Part shown: positions 12,092 to 23,532 of the stretch, piece after piece
How positions within the stretch are numbered: the stretch's first letter is position 1
Layout: each line of letters begins with the position of its first letter
From: Sclerurus mexicanus
Lineage: Eukaryota; Chordata; Aves; Passeriformes; Furnariidae
Assembly (NCBI GenBank): GCA_013396755.1
Contig: VWZF01002924.1
Location: forward strand, 58,755 to 122,754
DNA: 64,000 nt
Reading direction: 5' to 3'
Translations under genes and position numbers: made by a program
The notes under the pieces: model-generated
The model's input: the letters and a program-made list of their open reading frames with translations, nothing else
Database searches by the model: none
What the model was told of the DNA's origin: nothing

Positions 12092-14843
12092 TGCTGTTTG
12101 CTATAAATTGGGCTAATAAAGATATATTAAAGCATGGCTTGTTTTGTTGGAAGGGATTTCAGTGCTGGGACATAAATAGACAAAGGTTAAGGATGCTTCA
12201 GGGTTCCTCCTACACTGCATCTCTGAAGAGTTGTATATAGATGCCTGACAGCTGTTGCATAATTTGCTTGGACTTGCTTCCAGTCCAGAGTGTATTACAG
12301 GCTTATTCCTGTGGCCCTTGTTCAACAAAACCTCATTTGGCTTCAATGGGAATATTTGCTTGAATAAAGAATTTCAGCTTTTGTGACCTCTGGTAGTTTC
12401 AGTGCCTGTCCAATGAATAGGAGGACCTCCCCTCACCCTCAATCTCTGTATACTCTTCTTTTAAAGCTTCATCATATTTTATACTTTGAGTAATGCAGAC
12501 TTTTCTCTGTAGAAAAAATGACTTACACCACACAGGCAGCAGAACAGCTGCATTTCAACAGGTACCACTCTGAAGCTAAGAAGTAACTACTGTTATTTGG
12601 TGAGTTTGAAGGTGAGTGGCCTTGCAAAGCACCTCTGAAAAGATGTAGATGTGATGAAAGGATGTTGTGATAAAACAGTTTAGAAAAAACTGCTTCTAAA
12701 AACAAAGAGTCTTCTAAAACCAAAAAAAGTGTGGGAAATCTTTAACAGCATCTACTCTAGGAGTTGTCTGTACTGAAACACCGATTACTGGTTGTCCCCT
12801 GTGTAAATGCTCTTGTAGAGCATAAGAATAGAGCTTTGAAAGAATTTATTTATTTTAAAACATATAACAAAAATAGAAATTGTGTGGTGTTTGCTCTCTT
12901 TGTGTTCATACTCTAGCTCAGAGCAGACCATTTCTAAAGTGGCACAAGTTAATCTAGAAAAGATCTTTCCTAGGCTGGAATAGGTGGCAGTGCTGAGCCT
13001 TCTAGCAGTATAGATGTGAAGTATTTTCTGTGTTTGTGTATCTTTCCCTTTTCTCATTTTCACCATGTATATAACTTGCTGTGAGCAGCCTACAGCTTTA
13101 CAAACATCTGTAAGGTAACTGTATAGTTAGCAAACAGCCTTTCAGGATACTGAGCATTTGTGGAAAATTGGGCCATTATTTTTCAGAATGTAAAAGTACT
13201 TAAGAACAGAATTGTTTGGAGCACAAACTTTGCAAATCAATTTAATAATGTAACATATTCAACTGGCTCTCATGACCAGGATAGTTGAGCCCCTGTGGTA
13301 ATGTAAAAAGGCAAAGCTTTACTTTGACCCTCTTGTTATGTGACTCCTTCAGGTATGTGTGACGTTCTGGAAGCTTTTCATTTTGATGACTTCCTGCTAG
13401 ACCATGCTGTCTCATTTGAAATATTTGGCTTAGCATGGCATTGATTGAATAGATTGGACAGTTCTCTGTTGAATGACCTTACTAGACATGTTCACACTTC
13501 AGACCTCCCCTTGCAGTGACTCAGCTCTGGGTATGAGCAAAGAACAGTGCACCAGAGTTCAAGGCAGACTGGACAAGGAAAAGCTGTTGCACTTGTGTTG
13601 GAGCCATTGAGAAGTGCAGGCAGTTTAACTTGGGAAGGAGGAACAATCAGGTTTATGTTCCATGCCTTCACTGAAAGCTATCAAAATAAAACAAACTATT
13701 TAACTGCTGTCATCCTCCTCTCCTAAATTAAGTCATAAGAAGAGGAGGGGAATCATGGATTCATTAACTATAGATTTGAATGAAAACATTTAAGGTTCTA
13801 GTGAACTTTTAAGAGTCTTAAGAATTCAAGACTCCAGACTTTGAAGTTTTAACATGTTCTAAATTGGTTTGTACCTTAATTTTAAGGCAGCTGAGGAGGT
13901 AGATGCAGTTGTATGTTGCTGTCGCTCATGTCTTCTTTAGAGTTAATTTTCCTATTCTTTCTCCCCCAGCCCAAGAAGAGATGCATAACACATACGTGCC
14001 TGCACTACCACAGTTTGTTTTCTTATTGCTTTTAGACTTTTATTGTTAGAGTGGAGGTGTTAAGTCAACATGTTGATATGTATTTATATCGGTAAGAACA
14101 AGAAATGCTCCATGATTTCAGAACAAAAAATGGTAAGGCTCTTTTGTCATCACCCCTGTGGTTACATGTTCTCAGATCATCAAAATTCTTCCCTTAAAAC
14201 TTCTGAAAAAAAGTGTGGCCTTTACTGAAATCTGCCTTGGAGCCTGTTACTGTATAGTTTGAGCAAGCAGTGCTAAAATCATTGCAAAAGTGGAGGTGTT
14301 TATGTAGGACCCTATATGAAAACAGCTACTGCCATTAATGGTGCCTAATGTGAACAAAGTTTAAGTATGCAAGGTCTGCCACTTTGATAGGAAACCTAAG
14401 AAAGTATGGATTGCATTTTGCAGATAGAAAACCTAGTGTCAGAATTATGTTAGGGTGAATCAGTAGTAAATGCAGGAGTTAGAGGTCACATAGACCTGAA
14501 TGTACTGTTCATAGGATGGGCTAAGCCTGGGCAAGGGTGGCTGAGTCAGTGGCACTCAACCCTTTGGGAAGGGAGGTTAGTGGCAATGTGGGGACCCCTT
14601 CTGGGGCTGGTTGGGCACCCCTTACCCTGCAAGGGCCAGTGCAAGAGCTGAACCTTTATCTGCTGAAACTGTGGTTGCAAATCACTGTGGAAAAGAAGCC
14701 CAGCTCTGGCTGATATGCAGCACCACGTGACTGTCAGCATTGGAATGTGGTCTTTTATTCAATCTTGAGTGACCTGAGAAGCATAAAGTCTTAGATGCTG
14801 TCTCATGGGAATGCTAAAACTCTACAAGTTGCTTTTAAGAGAT

Positions 14844-15599
14844 TGTCCTGGTTATAGTGGGCAGGACCAGTTTGTCACTGTGTTGGTGTGGCCAGGGCTT
14901 TGTATTCTACACCCTCTGTGTCATTTTCTCATGGGCCACTAACTATTGACCATTTGCAGCAGCTGCCCAGGGCACACCTAGCCCCTCAGGTTACAAGCTG
15001 GGTATTTAGGAACTCTGTGAGATAAGGAAGTTTTCCTGTCTCCACACCAATGACTTAGGTGTGATAACTCCCCTCCAGGGAGTCATTAGCACCTTCACAC
15101 CCAGCCTGAGGGGTCATGTCTGCTAATGGGCCATCTAGGAGTATCCCATGACTCACAGTGTAGTAAATCACCCATTGTGAAACTCCTTGCCCTAGGGGAG
15201 GTGCTGGGCTCTCCCATCTGAGCCCAAGCATATATAACCTTGGGGGTTTGGGACTTCTGGAACCACTTATGGGATCCAGAGGAGGACCAGGACCTCAACA
15301 GGACTGCAACTACTACTCTTGCCCAGACTGTGGACAACATTCTCAGCAACAGGTTTTCTCTTTCCTTTTACTTTGTACTAAGGGGTGGGCTGTGTGGTGC
15401 TCAGCACAGGGGCTGATGATCTCCATTTTGTTCATGCCCCAGGGTGCTGAGTTGTACATCTGTTTCTTTGTGGGTCAAACGTATTTTTCCTCTGCACTAT
15501 TGTACTTGTTGTGATTTTTTATTAAATTGTAATTCTGACTTGCAGTCTCTTTTGGAGTTGGTTTCATTTTTCCTGCTGGTTTACCTCTAAACCAGTACA
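14844..15599 (+). mobile_element. Solo LTR, family C, plus orientation
   Basis: A 756-bp LTR with TG...CA ends, starting TGTCCTGGTTATAGTGG and ending CTCTAAACCAGTACA. The flanks are GAGAT (14839-14843) and GAGCT (15600-15604), a 5-bp target duplication with one mismatch. A TATA box (CATATATAACC, 15230-15239) and a poly(A) signal ATTAAA (15521-15526) lie in the order expected for U3 and R, so the plus strand is the sense. This start and end are typical of LTRs I know from songbird ERVs. No gag, pol or env remnant adjoins it, so it is a solo LTR formed by LTR-LTR recombination. Confidence 0.85.
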
Positions 15600-15604
15600 G
15601 AGCT

Positions 15605-17568
15605 TTAAAAATGCGAAATGTAGTGAAAAAGAACTCTTTCTCTATAACTTTAAAATAGCAGCAAATGCATGTAATATTTTGCCAAATGTTTAATTTTCAG
15701 TTGTTTCCATCTATAATCATGAAAGCCTAATTTGAAAGTGTTATGCTTTTTTCCCCTTTTTATTCTCCCTATTTGAAAAATATTTGCCTGGGAACAAGGC
15801 TGTCTGCCTTTACAGCTCATCCCTTCCTGGTATTTTGTTTCTTATCTCAAGTCAGAATACTCTGCACAGACTATAACAATTAATTGCTGTTGGTTTGACA
15901 AACTAAGTTGTTGTTTCAGTGAATAGAAAGTGAGCCTTATGGGCATGTATATATACATGCCCTGTGGTATATTGCAGGGAGAGGAGAGGTGTCTGGTTGG
16001 TTCTCTCTTGCTTGGAGGCTCTTCCTGGATGCTGCCAGGAGCCCTGGGTACTGCTGGCAGCGCAGTCCAGTGACAGTGCCTGGGACTGAGGAGGTGAGTG
16101 GTGCCTCTCTGCTGTGGCAGGAGGCCTGAGGTAGGGGAGCAAGCCTTGCTTCTCAGGGTGTAAGCTGCAGCGGCCGAGCACTGCAGCTCTGCACTCCAAT
16201 TCAGACCCCTCATTACTCATTAAAAAGTTTGCAGTGCTGGAGCATCACCAAGAGTTGTAACTGACTTTGTGCACAAGCGGTACCCAATGGAGGTGTGTTA
16301 ATTGAAATGCTGTTAAGTTTCTCTAATAATAATGAGTGAGAAAGTCTGGTTTGTTTCTGATTTTGTTTTAAGCCGTAACAGATAAAATACTCAGCAGCTG
16401 AGTAACTATTCTGTTTTTAGTTTTGTTTGGCTACTGTGCTTATTTTCTAGTATTAGGAGCATGTGGAATTAGTATGTCCTCATGTACGAATAATTGCTCT
16501 CATTGGTGTATTTCTCTTATAGTAAAGAGGATGCCAAGAGTGAATTCTGTGCTTTGGGGGGGAGGCAGGGGGCTTTTATAATTTTGCATGCCAGCCTCAG
16601 CCCCAAGACTGTGGAAGAACGTCTGTCTCCAGATCATTCCCAGAGTGGGAGAGTTGATCTAAAAGCTGCAAGGAGGAAGGACATACCTATGGCTTTGTGT
16701 TTTGTGCTGCTTCTGGGGCCTGTTGGCCCCCTTGTGAATCAGTTTTTCTTGGTGGGCTGATGAGGAACTGGGAGCAACTAGTAGGTAGTTTTTAGGTAGG
16801 TTGGTGAGCTGGATCCATCTGTGGAGGAGCTTAAGTGAGAACCAGAACTGGGACAAGAATGGGGCCTGGTCTGCTTGGTAAGGACAGGTGGCAGAGCAAC
16901 AAGATTAATCCCCTTTTCAGTGGCAGAGCACCCCAAGATCAACTCAGGATGTGGTTCTGATAGCATGTTGTCTTTAGCAGGAACAGGGGACTTTTCCCAA
17001 TTGCTGGGAGGCTTTCTAGCTAGGAAGGCTTTTTAAGTCTTGTAATGGACCTTTTAAGTACTCTGAGGGAGATGTGATTTAGGATGAGCAAAACTGCACC
17101 TTGCCACATATTTAGAACCATTACAGTGAAGAAGTTTTGCTGAAAAATGACTGATACTTTTCATGACAGACTTAGGAAATAGGTTCATGCTGTGTGTGAG
17201 TACACCATCAGCAGACCGTATATACGAAAAAAATAATAAGGGGAGATGTTTTTACCGCTGCACTGTGTTGAGGGGGCATTGAGTGGAAGGAGAATGAGTA
17301 TTTCTAACTGCAGAGAAGTGATGCATGTGCTTGATGAAGCTGGAATGTGGAAGTTGTGGAGCTGGCTCCGAGATGCATCTCCCCAGGCTGATGGCCATGC
17401 TCAGACTTGAGTCATTGTCTTCCAGCGTGGAGAGCCTAGGCTGAAGAAGCTCCCAGGCATGCTAACCCCATGCTGTTACTTGTTGTAACTCATAAAAGCA
17501 GTGCTCCTGGATTGCAGTTGGCCATGGGTTACCTGCTAGGGCAGGATCACTCACACAAATGTTGTTAT
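15605..17568. other. Probable BORCS5 intron, no gene seen
   Basis: No exon or RNA gene recognised. It contains a perfect 22-bp palindrome (15941-15962). The GC-richer part at about 16000-16200 has overlapping short frames on the minus strand but no family match. Confidence 0.4.
15941..15962. repeat. Perfect 22-bp palindrome
   Basis: The half-site GGGCATGTATA is followed directly by its exact reverse complement with no spacer. Alternating TA at the centre makes it prone to cruciform extrusion. No adjoining repeat explains it. Confidence 0.9.
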
Positions 17569-17573
17569 TAGGT

Positions 17574-18459
17574 TGCCTTGGTTTAAAGATAATCTATGCC
17601 AAGGAGGTGGAACCTGTGATGGAATAGAAACCCTCCTCCCTCAACATATGCAGATTTGAAATTTAAAATTGCAAATTTGAAATTTTTGAACAAAAGTGTG
17701 GAAATGACTAACAGTTTACTCAAAGCAGAGAACAAAACAACACCAAACAATAACAGAAAATCACCCAAAAATCACTCTTTCACCTCTCCGCTGCTGAGGC
17801 GGCAATACAAGCAGTCTCGTTGTGTTCAGATGGTCCCGGTGGCGGGGTGGCCACCACGTGGAAGCAGCAACAGTATTGGCACGCAACTAGAAGTCAGCAG
17901 CTGTGCCTGCAGGTGGAAGGCAATGATGGTGGTGGTGCTGGCGATTAAGGAAGAAACGGTCAGAAGTGGTGGGTGCAATGGTGGTGGGCAGGGACAGGTG
18001 GTGGATTGAAAGGCAGCAGCAGTGGTGGGAGCAGCTCTGGTAGACAGTGCAGTATCTCTCTTCAGGCAGCAGAGGGCTCAGAGTGGGCTTCGCGTGGCTG
18101 GTGTGGCCCCTGGCAGGAGGCAACGGCTGTGGCCATCCCAGGTCCTGTTCCAGTAGCAATCGTGGCACCAGCTGCTAGTGAAAACAAGGCAACTCGAGTA
18201 AGGCAGAGAGTGCAGCGAGTTCCCACAGTGGGTCTCCAGCCAGAGAGCCAGAAGCCAGAAACTGCTGTCCCTTTTATTTCCTCAGTTCTCATGCAGTTCC
18301 TGTGGTACTTCTGCTTCAGGGATCTCATCTTCCCCACCGTCTGCTCCTCCCCCCTCACCATGGCTGGTCCCCTGGTGGCTGCTGGACCACACATGAATGC
18401 CCCACCCCAAAACCCTTAGTGGCACAGGGAAATTCAACAAGCAATTTTAAACTACAACA
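17574..18459. mobile_element. Solo LTR (superfamily A relative, type E)
   Basis: An 886-bp block starting TGCCTTGGTTTAAAG and ending TTTAAACTACAACA. It is bounded by a perfect 5-bp target duplication TAGGT (17569-17573 and 18460-18464). The start carries an inverted repeat (CCTTGG ... CCAAGG), and the end resembles the AAACTATAACA end of superfamily A, so it is probably a related family in the TGTCTTAG-first orientation. The interior is rich in GTGG/CAGCAG motifs. Open frames in the interior (for example 17973-18419) are by-products of this composition. No internal viral genes are present. Confidence 0.82.
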
Positions 18460-18818
18460 TAGGTATTCAAAGCTTGCTTAAGTAGAAGCTTGTTTTAATG
18501 GTAAGATGATGCTCTCTCATAATGTTTTACTAATGAGCTCATTTATCAAAGTGCAAAGATGTGTAAACTGAGAAAGTGCAGTTTGCTTCATTTTTAAATT
18601 TTTTTTTCCCCTCTGGGGATTTTGAAACACTTTGTGCTAAGGATTTCTTATTGTGCTTTGTCTTTCTTCAAGACACTTTGCCACTTGACACTGACAGAAG
18701 TTTATAAATATGAAGGTAAAGCACAGTGGGCCACTTCTGTGTAACTTTTGAATATTTTAGGTGCCCTAATAAGTCTCGCAAAGCTGAGTGATTAATTTTT
18801 TTTAAATACTGTCAGAAG

Positions 18819-19667
18819 TGTTCTAGTTACAGAGGTAGAGGCAGAGTCTTCTTTATTCCATACCACCCACAGCACTGCTGGGGAGAAGGTTTTTCTTGTT
18901 AGGGAACTCTGAGGTGCTGAAAGTGGAACATTTTGTTGTCTTCTTGACTGGGTTGCAGAAGGGGGCAGACTGGTCTCTTGTAAAAACCACCGGTGGAAAA
19001 CAGAAGGGAGCCATTCTCTTCCCCAGCTCTGGAGAGAGGGTGTAGGACCAGGGTGTTCCTGGGACTGTGTGGCAGCTCAGTATAGAGAGAAGCTGCCACA
19101 GCCATTGAGAGCACAGTTTCTGCACCTTGAAAAGGAGGGAGCAGCCCCAGGCTGCACAGTGCTCAAGGGGTTTTGCAGTAGTTGCACTGGCATTGCTGGT
19201 ACTGGCACCTGCTGCTGCTGCCAGTGCTTTTTGCTGCTGTTGCTGCTGCTGCTTTTTACCTCCCACTGCCACTGAGCGAGCCCCAGAGAGCCCAGGATGG
19301 TGCCACAGTCTACTGCTGCTTGCTGCCTCCACACCGTGGATGGAGGAGAGAGTCCCTGTACTCACGTTACTGTTGCTGAGTCTGCATTTCAGCAGAACAA
19401 CCCCCAGTTTGAAAGAACTAGCTGTCTGGGTTTTTGTGTGGTCCCTATTTTTTTTCCCCTGTTGTTTCTGGGCAGGGGGAGAGGGAGAGATGGTTAAGCT
19501 GGAAGAGCACCCACCATTTTGTCTTTGTGTGGGAGAAACCACATGGAGCCAGCAGCACAGGAACATCGGATGGGGGGGGGGAGGCAACATTTTGCCCTTG
19601 TTGGTTAAACCATTTCTTCTATATCCTTGTGTTTGTTGCGAGTTTTTGTCTCAGTAAAACTGGGACT
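18819..19667. mobile_element. Probable LTR (type D), opposite orientation to its neighbour
   Basis: The block begins TGTTCTAGTTACAGAGG and ends near AAACTGGGACT. The last 30 bases contain the hairpin GTCTCAGT-AAA-ACTGGGAC, equivalent to the terminal hairpin of superfamily A read in reverse. Length (about 849 bp) and GC-rich interior fit an LTR. The flanks (AGAAG on the left, CTTAA on the right) do not match, so the exact ends are uncertain. A TTTATT near the left end would be an AATAAA on the minus strand. The CTG/TTG triplet-rich segment (about 19206-19255) creates long stop-free frames on both strands that I do not regard as genes. Confidence 0.6.
19206..19255. repeat. Interrupted CTG/TTG trinucleotide repeat
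   Basis: Runs of CTG, the longest four or five units, interrupted by CCAGTG and TTTTTG. It lies inside the type D LTR and is therefore repeat-derived, not part of a host exon. Confidence 0.7.
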
Positions 19668-20098
19668 CTTAACAGTTAACCTCTCTTTGTTCCTTTTTGT
19701 TTTCCCCCTCCAGTGTTGAAAGGAGATGGTTTAAGCAGTCCTTAAAAGATCCTGAGTTTTTTGGAACCAGCATAAGAAGTAAAAAGTGTGTGTCTTATCT
19801 CCTCCTTCTCTCCCTAACTCACCTTTTAAATTATTTCAATATCCTAAATTTAGTTGTTATAATTTCATGCCAACTCCATGTTTCCTTCTGCTCAGGGAAA
19901 ATACCCTTACCAGCAATACAATGCTGGTAAAACTAATATTTAAAAATTTAAAACTATTTAAAACTAGTTATTTAGAGACTAATACTGCTGGGAAAATCAA
20001 ATCTAGTGTATCCCTAGAGTTACTTCTAAAATTGATTCTAATGAATGTGGGAAAACAACCAAAGCAGACTGAGAAATTAAAAAAAATGGGGGCGAGGG
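19668..20098. other. Intronic spacer, nothing recognised
   Basis: A/T-rich intronic sequence following the type D LTR. No exon signal was seen. Confidence 0.35.
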
Positions 20099-20237
20099 AG
20101 TCACCATTTCTGAAAGTGTTCAAGAGGCGTCTGGATGTGGCACTTGGGAACATGATTTAGGCGTAATTATGGTGATGCTGTGTTGATGATTGGACTAGGT
20201 AACTTGAAGGTCTCTTCTGCCTTCGTGGTTCTGTGAA
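20099..20237 (+). mobile_element. CR1 LINE 3' end fragment, plus strand
   Basis: This is the typical sense-strand CR1 tail: GTTCAAGAGGCGTCTGGATG, then a TGGCACTT segment, then GATTGGACTAGGTAACTTGAAGGTCTCTTC, ending GGTTCTGTGAA. Mismatches to the usual motif are frequent, so it is an old, 5'-truncated copy. Confidence 0.78.
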
Positions 20238-21132
20238 AAGTACATCAGTACTTGAATTTGGCTAACTTGAATTGGGAAAGTAGGAAGAAAACCCTACAGG
20301 AGGGAGAGCTAGGTCAGGGATAAAAACATTGGTTCAGATTTCAACAGCAACAGGTTTTCACAGAAGAAATTATAGAGCCATTTTTTATTATCCTAGTATC
20401 TTTCTGGGTGGTTCTGTACTGTTGGAGCAGTGCAGTTGCCAAAGAAGGAAGGTTAATTATTTGAGGGCATCCCAAAGTGATGCTTCCTTGCTTTGTCATG
20501 AACAGAGAAATGTGGTGAATAGACCTCTCTTCTTTACTCAGTTGGACTTTCTAGTAGATAACCACTTGCTCTAATAAAAGAATTCCGTTAAACTTGTTAC
20601 AGGAAAAAGTAAGGAACAGTTACTTAATTTCTGTGAAGTATGTGCTGTATGAGTTATGTATGATCAGGATACAAAATTTAAGATGTTTCATCTGCCCCAC
20701 TTGGACCTTACTACTCCTGAGTAGTGCAGCCATTTCAAGACATACTGGTAAAGCCTTCAGAGAAGAAATAAGTATCATCAAAACTAAAATTTGGATGTGA
20801 AATGACAGTCCACATTGCTAGCAAAATTGCTGACTAGTAAGTTGGGCTGCATGTGAGAAAAGAAGATAGTAGAAAATGTCAGCTCTGTTGCATTTGCAAA
20901 TTTGTTCTTTGCTCTATTTTCCTCAATTTTCGTGCGTCTTTAATATACCTTTTAGGTAGCACTCTTGAAAAACAGACAAAGGACATAGTGCTTGACCATG
21001 ATGTTATTTTTATTATGGCAATGTGCCATTGTTCAAGCCCTTCAGGTTTGGGGCTGCAGTTGTAATTGAGTGTGTCAAAAGCGAAGTGACTGATCTGTAG
21101 CCTAACACTTGAATGAGTTTTCAGCTGGGCCA
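20238..21132. other. Intronic spacer, nothing recognised
   Basis: No gene or repeat boundary was recognised between the CR1 tail and the B-type ERV block. Confidence 0.35.
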
Positions 21133-21395
21133 TGGTTTAGGAATGGTATTCCTCAATTTAGTGCTCCCACTGAGACTCTCCAAACCACACTGTTGCTCTT
21201 GCTCCCCCTCCCCACTGTGGTGGGATGGAGAGGAGAACTGGAAACAGAAAAAGTAAAGATCATGAGTTGAGATAAGAAGAATTTAGTGGAAACAGCAATG
21301 AGATAAAAGAAACAGCAACAGCAGCAATATTAATAACAACAGTGTACAAAAAGAAGAGAGGAATTCATATGCAAAATGATCACAATGGTGTGTTT
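21133..21395 (-). mobile_element. Partial ERV LTR, family B, minus strand
   Basis: Starts TGGTTTAGGAATGGTATTCC and aligns by eye with the LTR at 23038: TTTAGTG(C/G)TCCCA, GAGAGTCTC-type motif, AAGTAAAGATCATG, TTGAGATAAGAA, CAGCAATGAGATAA, then a CAGCAACA-rich part. On the minus strand the typical R segment (TCTTATCTCAACTCATGATC) is evident. The U3 seen at 23038 is not recognisable beyond about 21395, so this copy is truncated or strongly diverged. Confidence 0.7.
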
Positions 21396-23037
21396 TTGCC
21401 ATTTCTTCCCAATCAAACTCGCTTCAGTTTCCAGTACAATCAGGGCATGGGAAATTTCCACTCCAGTTTGCTCAGGACTCTCAAATCTGTCTGCAGTCTT
21501 GGACAGCCTTTCCACAGCCCAGGTGCAGGTGAGGGGGAGGAAAAAAGCTGATCTTCATATTGCCATAGTGAGGTAGTCACCTGAAGCACTGTTTGTTCTC
21601 TGTCTTTCCTTGACATTAGTGCCAAGGAGTTGGCATACAACAGTCGTGCGCTCTGTACAGACTTCTGCCACATGGATTGTGTACACTGGACCTCATCTGG
21701 ATCTACAGGGTTCGTTATTGGAATCCCTATCGATCACCCTAATTCTCTCAGGAGCAATATCTTTCTCCATGGTGTTTCACCTGCTTGGACACACTACTGG
21801 GTCATCCTTGAGAGAATACCTTTCCCTCATACTTGACAGGAGTCACCTCCAGAGGCTGAGAATTCTGTCCTCTTCCCAATGCTCACATCCCAGGTCAGGA
21901 CTTCCAGTTGCTTGGCTTCACTACCGTCTAGTTTGATGTTGTGGGCCATGGTATCTGAGTACTGGAGCAGCCAGGTCACCAGGGGCTCACCCGAGTGGCA
22001 GCTGAAATCCTTTTGCGTGTCTTACAGCTCACTCGGGGATAGGGATCTCTGGCCCTTCCTCTACCTCCTGTTCTGAGGGCCCTGCTTTCTCTTCATCCCT
22101 CAGTAAACGAACTGATTTTGTCGTGGGTTTCTTCTTCTGTATAGGGACGACTGCTACTGGCACAGTTGTTCAGTTGCAGTTTGAGTGACCAGGTGCCTGT
22201 TGGTCTGCTTTCCTCCTCCTCCTGAGGGTGCTGTTTAGTGGGAAACAGTGCCTGATAAATAGGAGCCAGGGCCCAGCACATTGCTTAACTTTGTGCCTCT
22301 CTGGAGCCACCACAGCATTTTTCTTTCACATATTTTGTCACTTTAACAGGGTCCTGAAGTGGTTCAGGAGGGAACTTAGAAACCATTGGAGAAGTCTTCC
22401 AAATACTTTCCCATGTCCTCCCACATTCCATGCCACTCATGGCTAACCACCCTCAGGGCAGATCTCAGAAAGACCCTCCTAAAAATCTCTTTTATAACTC
22501 TAAACATGTTGTGGACTACACTGAGGAGACCTGGCAGACCTAGCAACAAGAACGTGCTTTCCTTAACATCCAAGGGAAATTCAGCATCCTCAAAAGCTGT
22601 TCTAACAGGCCTGAGGGAGAAAAAGGGGGTGAAAAGCTTTGGAAAATCATCCTCCCCTGTTGCCCCCACAGGCTGAATATGATTTTTAATGGACTTCCCG
22701 AGGCAGCACGCAAGGTAAGGGCAGGAGAGCAACACATCCCAAATGACCCTCATTGCCCCTGATGTTATCATGTCATAAACTTATTTTCCACAGTACAGCA
22801 ACAAAGCAGTCCTGATCCCTCTCCCTGCTCTGAAAAAGAGCACCGGGATGGGAATATGTGGGAATATATGCAGGGTTAGGTACCACACCCACATGAACAG
22901 ACCAATCAACACTGTGACCAGTGGTTCCATACCTAATAGAACAAATGCTTAGTTCAGATTTGTTTCCAACCCGCTCTGCTCAGATTTATTATTATCTCAA
23001 CCACTGAAGTGCCATGTTAGGCAAAAAATAAGGTTCT
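21396..23037 (-). mobile_element. Degraded internal region of a family B ERV, minus strand
   Basis: This segment lies between two LTRs of the same family in the same orientation, as in a provirus. Its minus strand carries gag-like coding remnants (see 22093-22930). Reading toward lower coordinates from about 22090 to 21400, further short open frames are broken by stops and frameshifts. I found no pol or env motif (no reverse-transcriptase YxDD region) and no clear primer-binding site next to the 23038 LTR. The outer flanks of the pair do not form a target duplication, so the locus has been rearranged. Confidence 0.6.
22093..22930 (-). pseudogene. Gag-like ERV coding remnant, inactivated
   Basis: On the minus strand a frame begins at an ATG (22930) with a hydrophobic, Trp-containing leader. 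It meets one in-frame stop about 49 codons in, just before a second ATG (22771), then continues 131 codons to a stop at 22376. The similar-looking reading resumes in another frame around 22281-22093. The leader, a Cys-containing segment, a leucine-rich part and a Trp/Asp/Tyr-rich part resemble the gag-like product of common songbird ERVs as I remember them; this is recognition by eye, not alignment. At least one stop and one frameshift make it non-functional. Confidence 0.55.
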
Positions 23038-23532
23038 TGTGGTTTAGGAATGGTGCTTTCCAATTTAGTGGTCCCATTGAGAGTCTCTAATCCCTGCTGC
23101 TGCTTACTTGTCCTCCACACTCTCTCCCTCCCTCATCATCTCTGCATTAGGGGATGGAGAAGAGAATTTGAGGCACAAAAGGTAAAGATCATGGGTTCTT
23201 GAGGTAAGAACAGTTTACTAGGGACAGCAATGAGATAACAAAACCAACAGTAACAACAATATTAGTAACAAAAGCATACAATAGGTAGAGTGTGATTCAC
23301 ATACAAAATGCTCACAGCAGAGCAGTTGGCCTTGCGGCTCAGAGCTGTTGTTATCCAACTGCTGACTCACTCTGCCACCTTTACTCAAGCAGAAGGAAGC
23401 TCTTCTTCTTGGAAGAGACTCCCTTCCTCTGCCCCCAGCAATTACATGAGGTATTGAATAACATCTGGGTCCTGGCCATGCCCCCTTCAGGCTACTGCAA
23501 GAATTAACCCTATCCTGGCTGGAACCAAGACA
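23038..23532 (-). mobile_element. ERV LTR, family B, minus strand
   Basis: About 495 bp from TGTGGTTTAGGAATGG to CTGGCTGGAACCAAGACA. Read on the minus strand it starts TGTCTTGGTTCCAGCCAGG, followed by GGGTTAATTCTTGCAGTAGC and GGGGGCATGGCC, the familiar U3 start of avian ERV LTRs, and ends CCTAAACCACA. In minus orientation it is the upstream LTR of the degraded provirus covering 21133-23532. The immediate flanks (GTTCT and GTCTG) do not match, as expected when an LTR still adjoins internal sequence on one side. Confidence 0.75.

Larger units (their letters stand above)
8703..14838. other. Probable BORCS5 intron, no gene seen
   Basis: About 6 kb without a recognisable exon, RNA gene or transposon boundary. 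It holds one diverged tandem duplication (9961-10079) and a near-homopurine tract at 12039-12091. Short frames throughout have no family resemblance. Confidence 0.45.

Noticed and set aside
18853..19657. Long open frames (245 codons on minus, 176 on plus) as a new gene
   Set aside because: They overlap on opposite strands, are driven by CTG/CAG-type repeats inside an LTR-like block, and have low-complexity translations.
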